From: Stieleria sedimenti
GTDB taxonomy: Bacteria; Planctomycetota; Planctomycetia; Pirellulales; Pirellulaceae
Direction of reading: 5' to 3'
DNA: 59,423 nucleotides
Assembly: GCF_025060895.1 (NCBI RefSeq)
Contig: NZ_JANZKV010000049.1
Coordinates: 2,979-62,401, forward strand
The position numbers were made by a program, and so were the translations under genes. Below, piece after piece: positions 33,475 to 42,139 of the stretch. Within the stretch, counting starts at the first letter, position 1; each line of letters starts with the position of its first letter. The notes below the pieces were generated by a model. That model had not been told where the DNA came from. It worked only from the letters and a program-made list of their open reading frames with translations, and searched no databases.

Positions 33475-35796
33475 CTATTTGCGGAACAAAAATTCTTTGG
33501 CGTTCAACAACGCCCACGCGATGTCTTGTAAGGCGTCGGCCCGTTTGTTGCCCGACGGATTGGTCACCACGGCGTTGAGCAGGTCCTGCCAAGACGTTGC
33601 CGGATTGTGATTGGGGCCATGGATCAATTGCAGCGCTGCGGTTTGCTCGGCCTCGGTCGGCGGGCGTGACAGAGCCGTCCAATAGAGTTCCTCGACCACC
33701 TCGGCGTCGGATCGTTTGGATAGCGCCAAACGGGCGATTCGATTGGTCGGCGATGCGAGACGATCATTCAGTCCATCACCGACCAACACGAACACTTGCT
33801 TGAGCGTCGTTTCGTTGGAGCGTTCGCAATCGCAGGCAAGAATCCGATCCGGTTTGCCGAAGGTTTTCAAGAAACGGTCCCCGGCTTCGGGAGCGCTTTT
33901 GCGGGCCTGCTTGCTGCGTACGCCGGGAATCTGTACGGCTCGGATGCCCGTGGGATAGCCGAGGAAGCGAGCCGGGGAGTCGAGGACGTCGCTTTGCATG
34001 TCCAGGATCACTTCGGCCGGCAACCGCCGCACGTAGGCTCGCGAGTAACAGGTGCTGTCGTTGACGTTGGTTGCGTTCGGTTCGGCGGAAAGCTGATACG
34101 TTCTCGATTTCATGATCGTGCCGACCAGGCTGCGGATGTCAAAGCCGCTGTCGGCAAAGTGCGATGCGAGCCAGTCCATCAGCGGAGGGTTGCTGGGCGG
34201 ATTGGTCAAGCGAAAATCATCGATCGGATCGACCAGGCCCAACCCCATCAACTGGTACCAGATGAAGTTCGTCTGGGATTGGACAAACAGCCTGTTGTCC
34301 GGGGCCGTCAGCCAATCCGCCAGCGCGGCCAGACGGTCCTTCATTGCTTGGTCGTCGAGTCGGTTGCCGCCGAGAAATTTTGGTGACGCGACACGGTCGG
34401 TGGTCGGATTGCGGACTTCATCCATCTTGGCGACCAACACGGTTTGATCACCGGCAAATTCATTCTTGTCCAGTTTGTCTTGCCGTTTGTTCTCGCCGAT
34501 TTCGTAACCGATTTGCGAAAACAGCGACGACCATTGGTAATAATCATCTTGCGTCCAGCGATCGAACGGATGGTTGTGGCACTTGGCGCACTGCAACCGG
34601 GTCCCGAGGAAAAGACGTGCGGTGGTTTCGCCCCGTGTCGATGGGTCGCGGTTGGCACGGTAATAGTTGGCCGCCGGTTGCTCGAACGTGCTGCCCGTTC
34701 CCGTGACCAAATCGCGGACGAACTGATCCAAGGGACGGCCCGATGCGATGCTGTCTCGGATCCAACCGTGAAAGACTTCCACGCCTTCGGTGTCCAATAC
34801 CTTTTCTTCGGTTCGCAGGACGTCGGCCCACTTCAACGCCCAATAATCCGCGAACTCGGGCAGGGCGATCAATCGGTCGATCAATCGGTCGCGTTTGTCG
34901 GAGGCCGGATCGGACACAAATGCTTTGGCTTCGTCGGCCGTCGGGATTCTTCCGATCGCATCTAAATAAGCGCGGCGAACAAACACGGTGTCTTCGCACA
35001 GGGGCGAAGGATTGATCCGTAAGCGTTTCAGTTTTGCAAAAACATGTCGATCGATTTCGTTGAACGGCTGGGAATCGCTCCAGACGAAATCGGGCCGTGA
35101 TTCGATGAAGGCGATCGGTACGGGACGTTGTTCTTGCAGGTAGCGAACGATCAGGGTGGTTTCGCCGAACTTGTCGCGAGTGACAACGCCGTCGGCATCG
35201 ACCGTCGCGTTCAAATTGGACAGTTCGTAACAGGCCGTATCGGTGACGTCACGCGATGTACCGTCGGAAAACGTTGCGGTGACATGGACCGAAAGGGCTC
35301 GATCTGGATCGGCGACGATCGCTTGCGTCGGTTGCACCTCCAGTCCGATCAATCGCGGCGCTTCGGCGGACGGCCCCGGCGCACCATGACGCAACCAATG
35401 TGTGAGCAGCTGATACGAGGGCGAGTCGGTGGAAAAGCGAGTGCCGCCCCCATGTGCAACACCGCCGGATGCTTTCCGCAGAAACAGACTCAACTCCGGC
35501 GCGGCGACGTTGATGCGGCGTCCCTTGGCGGCACGAACCAACATCTCGTAGTCGTACTGAGGGTCTTGACCACGCAGAGACAACTTCAATCCGCCCTTGC
35601 CGTTCAAGTTGCCGTGACAGGTCCCCAGGTTGCACCCGGCCTTGGACAGCACCGGCATGACGTCGGTCGTGAATTCCAGGGCTGGGGCCGCAGGCGGGGA
35701 CGCGGCGGCGGGTGACGTTTGGTCGGCACGAAGAGGTCGGGCGAAGAGGATGCAGACTGTCGCGACGAGCAGCGGCAAGGCAAACGTGCGGAACAT
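33475..35796 (-). CDS. DUF1549/DUF1553 protein with bacterial Ig-like domain and CX4CH motif
   Basis: A 773-residue secreted protein with signal peptide MFRTFALPLLVATVCILFA. In order: a cytochrome-like segment, LSKAGCNLGTCHGNLNGKGG, with a CX4CH rather than CXXCH motif; a BIG2-like Ig domain (about residues 155-225, SVHVTATFSDGTSRDVTDTACYE); DUF1549 (FVRRAYLDAIGRIPTADEAKAFV ... YWALKWADVLRTEEK); a second haem-like motif, LQCAKCHNHPFDRW (CxxCH); and DUF1553 (FIWYQLMGLGLVDPIDDFR ... ALNDVA-like end, VVTNPSGNKRADALQDIAWALLNAKEFLFRK). It is paired with the DUF1501 gene 14 bp downstream. These pairs are of unknown function and are thought to act extracytoplasmically on polymers. Confidence 0.92.
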   Translation of the reverse strand: MFRTFALPLLVATVCILFARPLRADQTSPAAASPPAAPALEFTTDVMPVLSKAGCNLGTCHGNLNGKGGLKLSLRGQDPQYDYEMLVRAAKGRRINVAAPELSLFLRKASGGVAHGGGTRFSTDSPSYQLLTHWLRHGAPGPSAEAPRLIGLEVQPTQAIVADPDRALSVHVTATFSDGTSRDVTDTACYELSNLNATVDADGVVTRDKFGETTLIVRYLQEQRPVPIAFIESRPDFVWSDSQPFNEIDRHVFAKLKRLRINPSPLCEDTVFVRRAYLDAIGRIPTADEAKAFVSDPASDKRDRLIDRLIALPEFADYWALKWADVLRTEEKVLDTEGVEVFHGWIRDSIASGRPLDQFVRDLVTGTGSTFEQPAANYYRANRDPSTRGETTARLFLGTRLQCAKCHNHPFDRWTQDDYYQWSSLFSQIGYEIGENKRQDKLDKNEFAGDQTVLVAKMDEVRNPTTDRVASPKFLGGNRLDDQAMKDRLAALADWLTAPDNRLFVQSQTNFIWYQLMGLGLVDPIDDFRLTNPPSNPPLMDWLASHFADSGFDIRSLVGTIMKSRTYQLSAEPNATNVNDSTCYSRAYVRRLPAEVILDMQSDVLDSPARFLGYPTGIRAVQIPGVRSKQARKSAPEAGDRFLKTFGKPDRILACDCERSNETTLKQVFVLVGDGLNDRLASPTNRIARLALSKRSDAEVVEELYWTALSRPPTEAEQTAALQLIHGPNHNPATSWQDLLNAVVTNPSGNKRADALQDIAWALLNAKEFLFRK

Positions 35797-35943
35797 ATCG
35801 ATTTCAGCAGGAGGCAGGTCGCAGGTCGGCGTGGTCGATCACGTTTGGGACGGTGATCCAGGCATCAGCGGACGTGGAACTGCGGAGGTGGGGTGCAATC
35901 GCGGGGTATTCACTATAGCAAATGAGCGAGCGGCGGGGGGGGA

Positions 35944-35989
35944 AGCCGTCCGGTGTTTCAGGGTGTTTTTGAAACGCGACCGGACGGCT
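35944..35989. repeat. GC-rich hairpin, divergent member of the GTTAGCGGTAGGGC family
   Basis: Arms AGCCGTCCGGT / ACCGGACGGCT (11 bp, perfect) plus inner arms GTTTCA / TGAAAC. The right flank (CTCGCGCCGTTCCGCTAAC) resembles the reverse complement of the repeats just downstream, so this is probably an inverted copy of the same family. It lies in the 440-bp gap 35797-36236, which holds no gene. Confidence 0.7.
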
Positions 35990-36008
35990 CGCGCCGTTCC
36001 GCTAACAC

Positions 36009-36096
36009 TTCGATTGATCGTTAGCGGTAGGGCGCGAGCCCTCCGGTGTTTCTTCGATTGATTGTTAGCGGTAGGGCGCGAGCCCTCCGGTGTTTC
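36009..36096. repeat. Two 44-bp tandem copies of the GTTAGCGGTAGGGCGCGAGC repeat
   Basis: Copies at 36009-36052 and 36053-36096 differ at one base. The core is a GGGCGCGAGCCC-type palindrome followed by TCCGGTGTTTC. The same core occurs near 50340-50413 as a larger palindromic element. The repeats sit in the divergent gap between the DUF1549 gene and the haem peroxidase gene. Confidence 0.85.
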
Positions 36097-36236
36097 AGGG
36101 TACGAAACGCGGGAACAAACGCGAAACGTGAGCTGCGGGCGTGACATCCTCGCGGCGGATGTTCCCCGATAGTGAGAGGCGTCGTTCCCCGCCCGCCTCC
36201 TCGTCTCTTTTCCTCCTCAGTGTGAGCGCAATTCCC

Positions 36237-38465
36237 ATGAGCCTTTTCCATTCAGCTTCCGATTCTTTCCGCCGACTTCAAATCCGAGTCCTAGAACGTC
36301 TGGTCCGGCGAGACGCGTCCGTCCCGAGCGGTCGACGGAAACGTCGCCCCCTGCGGGGGGAAACGCTGGAAAGACGTCGCTTACTTGCGGCGGACTTCGA
36401 CGCTTTTCGACACAACGTTTTCGATGCCGAAGACGTCAACGACGATGGCGAAGTCTCCGCCGTCGATGCGCTGATCATTCTCAATTCGATGAACCGCAAC
36501 GGCGGCGACGGTGCCCTGCAATTCACGGACGTCAACAACGATGGACGCCGAAGTGTGCTCGACGCATTGAGGGTCATCAATCGACTCGGACGAGAGCGCA
36601 ACGGGACCGTGGACGATTCCTCACGCGGCGATCGAAACGACGCAGCCACGAGCGTGATTCCCGAATTGCCCGACGAAGTTCGCTCGATCGACGGCACCGG
36701 AAACAACCTCGACAACCCCGAACTCGGAAGCACCGGGGAAGCGTTGCTGCGGATCGCTGAGGCGGACTATGAAGACGGCATCTCCACGCCCGCCGGGGCC
36801 GACCGGCCGAGCGCCCGTGAGATCAGCAACACCCTGTCGGATGTCGAAGGCGACGGGACCAAGAATGAACGCGGGTTGTCCGCATTCCTGTACGTTTGGG
36901 GGCAGTTCATCGATCACGACATCGACTTGACAGAAACGCAAACCGATGGCGAACTGTTTGCCATCGAGGTTCCGGCCGGTGATCCGCTGTTTGATCCAAC
37001 GGGCAGTGGCGAAGTGATCATTCCGTTGACGAGATCGGAATTTGACCCGGAGACCGAAACCTCGGTCGACAACCCACGTCAACAGGTCAGTTCGATCACC
37101 GCCTTCATCGACGGCTCGCAAGTTTACGGTAGCGATCAGGAGACCGCCGATCGACTGCGGACCTTTGAAGGAGGAATGCTGGTGATTGAAGACGACGGAT
37201 TGCTGCCGATCGGTGAAGACGGCGGCGTGATCGCCGGTGACGTTCGCGCCAGTGAGAACATCTCGCTGACCGCGATCCAGACGCTGTTCGTTCGCGAGCA
37301 CAATCGTTTGGCCGAGGAGATCGCTGCGACCGATGATTCGCTGACCGACGAAGAGATTTACCAGCGCGCCCGTGCGATCGTGATCGCTGAAATTCAATCG
37401 ATCACTTACAACGAATTCATGCCGGCTTTGCTCGGGAACAACGCTCTGACACCTTACGAAGGCTACGATTCGTCGGTGGACCCGACGATCGCGACTGAAT
37501 TCTCCACCGCGGCGTTTCGGTTCGGACACAGCACGTTGAACGACGACATCGAGTTCTTTGACAACGATGGTCGCGAGGTTCACGACGCGGTCGAACTGAA
37601 AGACGCATTCTTCAACCCCACGCTGCTGGAAGAAACAGGCATCGACGCGATCCTCAAGTACGACGCTTCCTCGCAATCGCAAGAAATCGATTTAGAAGTC
37701 GTCGATAGCTTGAGAAACTTTCTGTTCGGGGCACCCGGCGCCGGCGGCTTCGACTTGGTGGCGTTGAACATCCAACGCGGCCGCGATCACGGACTGAATG
37801 ACTACAACACGACGCGACAGGCGTACGGGCTGGACGCTGTTGAATCGTTTGGCGACATCACCAGCGATGTGGAGCTGCGGGAAAAACTGGAATCGTTGTA
37901 CGGTGATGTCGACAACATCGACCTGTGGGTCGGGCTGATGGCCGAAGATCACGTGCGTGGAGCGTCTGTCGGTGAGCTGACGTCCACCATCATCGCCGAT
38001 CAATTCCAACGTTTGCGCGACGGTGACCGGTTCTACTATGAAAACGTCTTCGATGGGCAGGAGCTGCGTGCGATTGAACAGACCTCGCTCGCCGATGTGA
38101 TCGAGCGGAATACAACGGTCGAGGGGCTGCAGGAAAACGTGTTCTTCATGCTCGCCGAAGTTCGCGGCCGAGTCACCGTCGACACCACCGCGGGCGACCG
38201 TTTGTCTCGTTCTTCCCAACGAGGCGGGGCCGTCGATCGGGGACGCTCGGCTGCCGTCGAAGGGGCGGCGGTGGAGCTACTCAACGACAGCGGCGAAGTG
38301 ATCGACACCACGGTGACCGACAGTCGTGGCAATTATCGTTTCCGATCCTTTGAAGAAACCGGCGACTACCAAGTCCGCTTGACCGACAGCGGTGAAGTGG
38401 TGGACGTGTTGATTTCCAACGGAAGCACGCGGCTGAAAGGGATCGATTTCGAGTTGTTGGTGTGA
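36237..38465 (+). CDS. Animal-type haem peroxidase with N-terminal dockerin and C-terminal SdrD/Cna-B-like domain
   Basis: 742 residues from MSLFHSASDS (36237). The N-terminus is Arg-rich, has no hydrophobic core and carries the LEPR-XLL-like tag ETLERRRLLAADF. A dockerin-type calcium-binding pair follows at about residues 60-122 (DVNDDGEVSAVDALIIL; DVNNDGRRSVLDALRVI). The peroxidase domain spans about 150-650: the haem distal histidine lies in WGQFIDHDIDL (near 227), with TAIQTLFVREHNRLA, the proximal histidine in FRFGHSTLND (near 430), and NIQRGRDHGLNDYN. A carboxypeptidase-like or SdrD-B-like module ends the protein (AVEGAAVELLNDSGEVIDTTVTDSRGNYRF). It presumably makes hypohalous acids or radical products at the cell surface or outside. 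Substrate and dockerin partner are unknown. Confidence 0.92.
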   Translation: MSLFHSASDSFRRLQIRVLERLVRRDASVPSGRRKRRPLRGETLERRRLLAADFDAFRHNVFDAEDVNDDGEVSAVDALIILNSMNRNGGDGALQFTDVNNDGRRSVLDALRVINRLGRERNGTVDDSSRGDRNDAATSVIPELPDEVRSIDGTGNNLDNPELGSTGEALLRIAEADYEDGISTPAGADRPSAREISNTLSDVEGDGTKNERGLSAFLYVWGQFIDHDIDLTETQTDGELFAIEVPAGDPLFDPTGSGEVIIPLTRSEFDPETETSVDNPRQQVSSITAFIDGSQVYGSDQETADRLRTFEGGMLVIEDDGLLPIGEDGGVIAGDVRASENISLTAIQTLFVREHNRLAEEIAATDDSLTDEEIYQRARAIVIAEIQSITYNEFMPALLGNNALTPYEGYDSSVDPTIATEFSTAAFRFGHSTLNDDIEFFDNDGREVHDAVELKDAFFNPTLLEETGIDAILKYDASSQSQEIDLEVVDSLRNFLFGAPGAGGFDLVALNIQRGRDHGLNDYNTTRQAYGLDAVESFGDITSDVELREKLESLYGDVDNIDLWVGLMAEDHVRGASVGELTSTIIADQFQRLRDGDRFYYENVFDGQELRAIEQTSLADVIERNTTVEGLQENVFFMLAEVRGRVTVDTTAGDRLSRSSQRGGAVDRGRSAAVEGAAVELLNDSGEVIDTTVTDSRGNYRFRSFEETGDYQVRLTDSGEVVDVLISNGSTRLKGIDFELLV

Positions 38466-38514
38466 TGCGGCTGCGGTCGCGGGTGGGCGTGGTAGGTCAG
38501 GCGTGCCGACGGCC

Positions 38515-38574
38515 CATTGGCATGCACAGCATTGCCCTACGGGTTCATTGGCATGCACAGCATGCCCTACGCAG
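38515..38574. repeat. Two copies of the GCATGCACAGCATGCCCTAC palindromic repeat
   Basis: Copies at 38515-38542 and 38547-38574; the first has one extra T. They are the reverse complement of the repeat core at 31039-31136. They lie in the 155-bp gap between the convergent peroxidase and small membrane protein genes and could act as a bidirectional RNA stem-loop. Confidence 0.8.
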
Positions 38575-38621
38575 CTCGATCGACAGGCCGCTTGCCCCCG
38601 TTCCGCCAACAAACGGCGCCG

Positions 38622-38912
38622 CTACGACTGCGATTCTTCGGGCCGGTTGATCACGAAGGGAGACAGTTTCGGCGCCAGCGGGGCTCGCTGGCCGGGCTTG
38701 GTGCGGTGAATCGAGCGGATTTCACCTCGCGTTTCGCACGCGGAAGATTTTGCTTGGCGTTCGGCCGATCTTTGGCGGCGATCGATACGTGCTTCAGACT
38801 TATAATAACTGTTCAAAGGTTCATCTTCGATCCTGGGGGCGAACCGGATGCACACGAGCACGACGCCCGTACAGATGACTGAAACGATCAGCCAGATGAT
38901 TAAAAGATTCAT
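38622..38912 (-). CDS. Small single-span membrane protein, unknown
   Basis: 96 residues from the ATG at 38912. It has one N-terminal membrane helix (LLIIWLIVSVICTGVVLVCIRF) followed by a basic, Arg/Lys-rich tail (RIDRRQRSAERQAKSS). It lies 177 bp downstream of gspF on the same strand, so it may belong to the secretion/pilus cluster. Coding is inferred from the membrane helix and position only, and there is no family assignment. Confidence 0.5.
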   Translation of the reverse strand: MNLLIIWLIVSVICTGVVLVCIRFAPRIEDEPLNSYYKSEARIDRRQRSAERQAKSSACETRGEIRSIHRTKPGQRAPLAPKLSPFVINRPEESQS

Positions 38913-39089
38913 ATCCGCACCGCCCACAGTTGGTACGCCGAACTTGCCCGCTCTCTGCCCCTTCTACGTCAGAACAGAACCATGTGTTCCGATGAAAGAC
39001 TGACGTAGGGAGAACAACAGTTCTGGCTGGAACATGGTCTTTCCGTTGAATCGGCTCGATCGGGTGAATCGTTCGAGCAAATTTTGCAA

Positions 39090-40301
39090 CTACAGACTTG
39101 TGCTGCTCTTGAGTACCGGCACGAGCAGTGCAAGCACAACAGCCAGAACCAAAAACGCCATGACCAGCAACATCATTGGTTCAAGTAATCTTACAAAGAG
39201 GTCGAGTCTGCGGAAAGTTCGCTTCTCCAGTGAGTCGGCGATTTCCGGAAGAACTTTCTCAAGAGAGTTGCTTTCTTCCCCCACGCTGATCATTTCCACG
39301 ACCGATGGCGGAAAATAGCCCGAGGCCCGCAACGGTGTGGCCAGTGACTCACCGCCGCGAATGTTTTCGGTCGCATCGGCGATCGATTGGCTGAGCAAAC
39401 GATTGGCGGCGGCCGAACGACTGATTTCAAGCGACTTCAGGATCGGCACACCGTTTCCCAACAGGGTGCCCAGGACGCGGCAGAATCGCGCGACAGCCAG
39501 ATTCATCAGGATGTTTCCGAGCACCGGAATTCGCAGCTTGAGCTTGTCCATCATCTGCTTGCCGGCTTCGGTTGCCAGTTGAACTTTGATCACCACGATC
39601 AAGGCGATGACCAAGAGGATGAGCACCCAGCCGTAGTGTTGCAGCACCGTGCTGAAGCTGAGCAGGGACTCCGTGTACCAGGGCATTTCGTCTTTTTGAC
39701 GCAAGCGATCAAACATCGCATCAAACTTGGGGACGAAGAACACCAGCAGGCCGCTGATGACGAGGGAGCCGACGGAAAACAGGAACACGGGATAGGCCAG
39801 GGCGCTGATGGTTCGGCCTTTCAAATCCTCCTGCAATTCGGTGAACGTGCTGACACGTTCCAGGGCGTCTTCTAAAAAGCCGCCTTCGGTCCCAGCGCGG
39901 ACCATGTTGATCGCCATGTCCGAGAACACGTTGGGAAACCGTGCCATCGCGTTGCCGATCGGTTCGCCGTCTTCGACTCGAGCCTTGATCTCTTTGACGA
40001 TATCGCCCAAGACCCGGTCTGTCGCTTGTTCGCCAAGGACGGTCAGCGAACGCATCATCGGCACGCCGCTGCGGAGCAGCGAGGCCAGCTGGCCGTAAAA
40101 GGTGGCCATCGTCTGGCCTTTGACCCGTTTTCGCTGACCAAACAGGGAACGGCCGGACGTGTTTTGGGCGGCGGCGACCTTGGACGGAAAGAGTGACTTT
40201 TCGCTCAGCAGCAAGGCGACTTCGCGTTCATTGGCGGCTTCGATCGAGCCGCTCACGGTCTTGCCCGCCATGTCGCGGGCGGTGTAGGCAAACGTCGGCA
40301 T
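39090..40301 (-). CDS. gspF: Type II secretion / type IV pilus inner-membrane platform protein (GspF/PilC)
   Basis: A 403-residue protein of normal length. It starts MPTFAYTARDMAGKTVSGSIEA, the family N-terminus, and contains two T2SSF domains: FYGQLASLLRSGVPMMRSL with GEPIGNAMARFPNVFSDMAINMVRAGTEGGFLEDAL, and FCRVLGTLLGNGVPILKSLEISR with GESLATPLRASGYFPPSVVEMISVGEESNSLEKVL. Three membrane segments are visible (ALAYPVFLFSVGSLVISGLLVFF; GWVLILLVIALIVVI; MMLLVMAFLVLAVVLALLVPVL). It begins 4 bp after the gspE stop codon, so the two are translationally linked. It forms the platform on which pseudopilin assembly is driven. No pseudopilin gene lies in this window. Confidence 0.95.
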   Translation of the reverse strand: MPTFAYTARDMAGKTVSGSIEAANEREVALLLSEKSLFPSKVAAAQNTSGRSLFGQRKRVKGQTMATFYGQLASLLRSGVPMMRSLTVLGEQATDRVLGDIVKEIKARVEDGEPIGNAMARFPNVFSDMAINMVRAGTEGGFLEDALERVSTFTELQEDLKGRTISALAYPVFLFSVGSLVISGLLVFFVPKFDAMFDRLRQKDEMPWYTESLLSFSTVLQHYGWVLILLVIALIVVIKVQLATEAGKQMMDKLKLRIPVLGNILMNLAVARFCRVLGTLLGNGVPILKSLEISRSAAANRLLSQSIADATENIRGGESLATPLRASGYFPPSVVEMISVGEESNSLEKVLPEIADSLEKRTFRRLDLFVRLLEPMMLLVMAFLVLAVVLALLVPVLKSSTSL

Positions 40302-40305
40302 GATT

Positions 40306-42000
40306 CTACAGAGCCTCGCCCTTGGAAACTCGTAGCACTTCGTCGATGCTCGTCATGCCCGCGATCACTTTGTCCCAAGCGTCCATCCGCAGGGTCCGCA
40401 TGCCGGCATCCACGGCCGCTTTGCGGATGACCCAACTGCTGGCCCGATCCTGGGCAAGTTGGCGGATTTCGTCATTGGTGACCAACAGTTCGTAAATACC
40501 CATTCGGCCGGAATAGCCCAGGTTGCGGCATTCTCGGCAACCCACCGGGCGATACCAGGTGAATTCGCCGCCGCGATCCCAGGGGAAATCCTGGGGGACT
40601 TCGTCGGGCGACGGCTTGTAGGCTTCTTTGCACAGCGGGCAGAGTCGACGGAGCAGTCGCTGCGCCATGACGCCTTCGACGGTCCCCGCGACCAGGAACG
40701 GTTCGACGCCCATGTCGCCCAACCGGGTGAAGGCCCCCGAAGCGTCATTGGTGTGCAAGGTGCTGAAGACCAGGTGGCCGGTCAACGACGCTTGGATGGC
40801 GTTTTCGGCCGTCTCCAGGTCACGAATTTCCCCCACCAGGACGATGTCGGGGTCGTGCCGCAAGATGCTTCGCAGCGACGCGGCAAAGGTGAACCCGATT
40901 TTCGAGTGGACCTGGATTTGGTTGATGCCGTCGAGTTGGTATTCGACCGGGTCTTCGGTGGTGATGATCTTGGTTTCTTCGCTGCGGATCTGCAGCAAAC
41001 TGCTGTAGAGCGTCGTGGTTTTACCGCTACCGGTCGGCCCGGTGACCAAGATGATCCCGTGCGGCAACTCGATCAGCTTGCTGTAGGTCTGGTAGATCTC
41101 ATCGGACATCCCCAGTTTTCCCAGATCGAAGACCATGGAGGACTTGTCCAGCACCCGCATCACCAAGCCTTCGCCGTGGATCATCGGGATCACACTCAAT
41201 CGAATGTCGACTTCGCGACCGTGAACCCTCAGCTTGATGCGTCCGTCTTGGGGTAGCCGTTTTTCGGCGATGTTGAGCCGCGCCATGATCTTCAAGCGGC
41301 TGATGATGGCGGCTTGGAAACGGTTGATTTCCGGCGGCGTGGGTTGGCGGTGCAGAATCCCGTCGATTCGATAGCGGACCATCAAACCGTCGGATTGGGT
41401 CTCGATGTGGATGTCGCTGGCACGCGTCTCGATGGCTTCGAGCAGGATTTCGTTGACCAGCCGGACGACCGAAGCTTCCTGAGCCATCTCGCTCAGTTCG
41501 CTGCCGTCGGTTTCCAACTCTTCGAGCAACTCGACGTCTTCGTCATCCGAGACGGCCGCCATCAGGTCTTCGACGGTCTCGCTACCGACACCGAGATGTC
41601 GCTTCATCAGCCGTGCGATCTCGCCGCGCTGGGCGACGATCGGAATGATGTTCTTGCCCGTCGCCGCGCTGGCTTCATCGAGCGGGTAAAGGTCCAGCGG
41701 ATCGGCGGTCGCCACGACAACCGATCCGTTTTGGAAGCGGATCGGAAACAGCGACTGGCGATAGATCAATCGTTGTGGGAATCCTTCCAAGGCGGCCAAG
41801 TCGATTTCGGTGTCGCGTAAATCGACGAACTCCAAGCCGACTTCTTCGGCGAGCGCTTCGAGCGCTTCACGTTCGCCGACGAATCCCTTTTCGACGGCGG
41901 CTTGAATGATATCGGACGCATTGCTGCCGTGGGTGTCTGCCAGCTGTGCGTCGCTGAGCAGTCCGCGTCGTCGAAGGATTTCGCCTGCACGCATGATCAT
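40306..42000 (-). CDS. gspE: Type II secretion / type IV pilus assembly ATPase (GspE/PilB)
   Basis: 564 residues from the ATG at 42000, matching the family length. The open frame continues into the upstream gene, but that part is only an overlap artefact. An N-terminal GspE_N domain (MIMRAGEILRRRGLLSDAQLADT ... LGLEFVDL-like) is followed by the ATPase core. Walker A is GPTGSGKTTTLYS near residue 320; then come the Asp box ITTEDPVEYQL, Walker B region DPDIVLVGEIRD, and the His box HLVFSTLHTND. A four-Cys zinc-binding insertion (CPLCKEAY ... CRECRN) is present. It powers pseudopilus or pilus assembly at the inner membrane. It lies between the secretin-like gene (139 bp upstream) and gspF (4 bp downstream). 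Confidence 0.95.
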   Translation of the reverse strand: MIMRAGEILRRRGLLSDAQLADTHGSNASDIIQAAVEKGFVGEREALEALAEEVGLEFVDLRDTEIDLAALEGFPQRLIYRQSLFPIRFQNGSVVVATADPLDLYPLDEASAATGKNIIPIVAQRGEIARLMKRHLGVGSETVEDLMAAVSDDEDVELLEELETDGSELSEMAQEASVVRLVNEILLEAIETRASDIHIETQSDGLMVRYRIDGILHRQPTPPEINRFQAAIISRLKIMARLNIAEKRLPQDGRIKLRVHGREVDIRLSVIPMIHGEGLVMRVLDKSSMVFDLGKLGMSDEIYQTYSKLIELPHGIILVTGPTGSGKTTTLYSSLLQIRSEETKIITTEDPVEYQLDGINQIQVHSKIGFTFAASLRSILRHDPDIVLVGEIRDLETAENAIQASLTGHLVFSTLHTNDASGAFTRLGDMGVEPFLVAGTVEGVMAQRLLRRLCPLCKEAYKPSPDEVPQDFPWDRGGEFTWYRPVGCRECRNLGYSGRMGIYELLVTNDEIRQLAQDRASSWVIRKAAVDAGMRTLRMDAWDKVIAGMTSIDEVLRVSKGEAL

Positions 42001-42139
42001 GGAATCGGTTCCGGTGTTCTTCCAAAGAGTGATGCTTGGATTGTACTGTGTTGCGGGGGAGAACGTCGGCGCGGCCGGGGAGTTTGCATCGTGGTCGATC
42101 CCCGGTGGCGCGTTGAAGACGTCTTCCTGGACGGGATGA

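Noticed and set aside
36621-37682. 353-codon minus-strand open frame inside the peroxidase gene
   Set aside because: The plus strand encodes conserved haem peroxidase motifs over the same span; the minus frame is a shadow.
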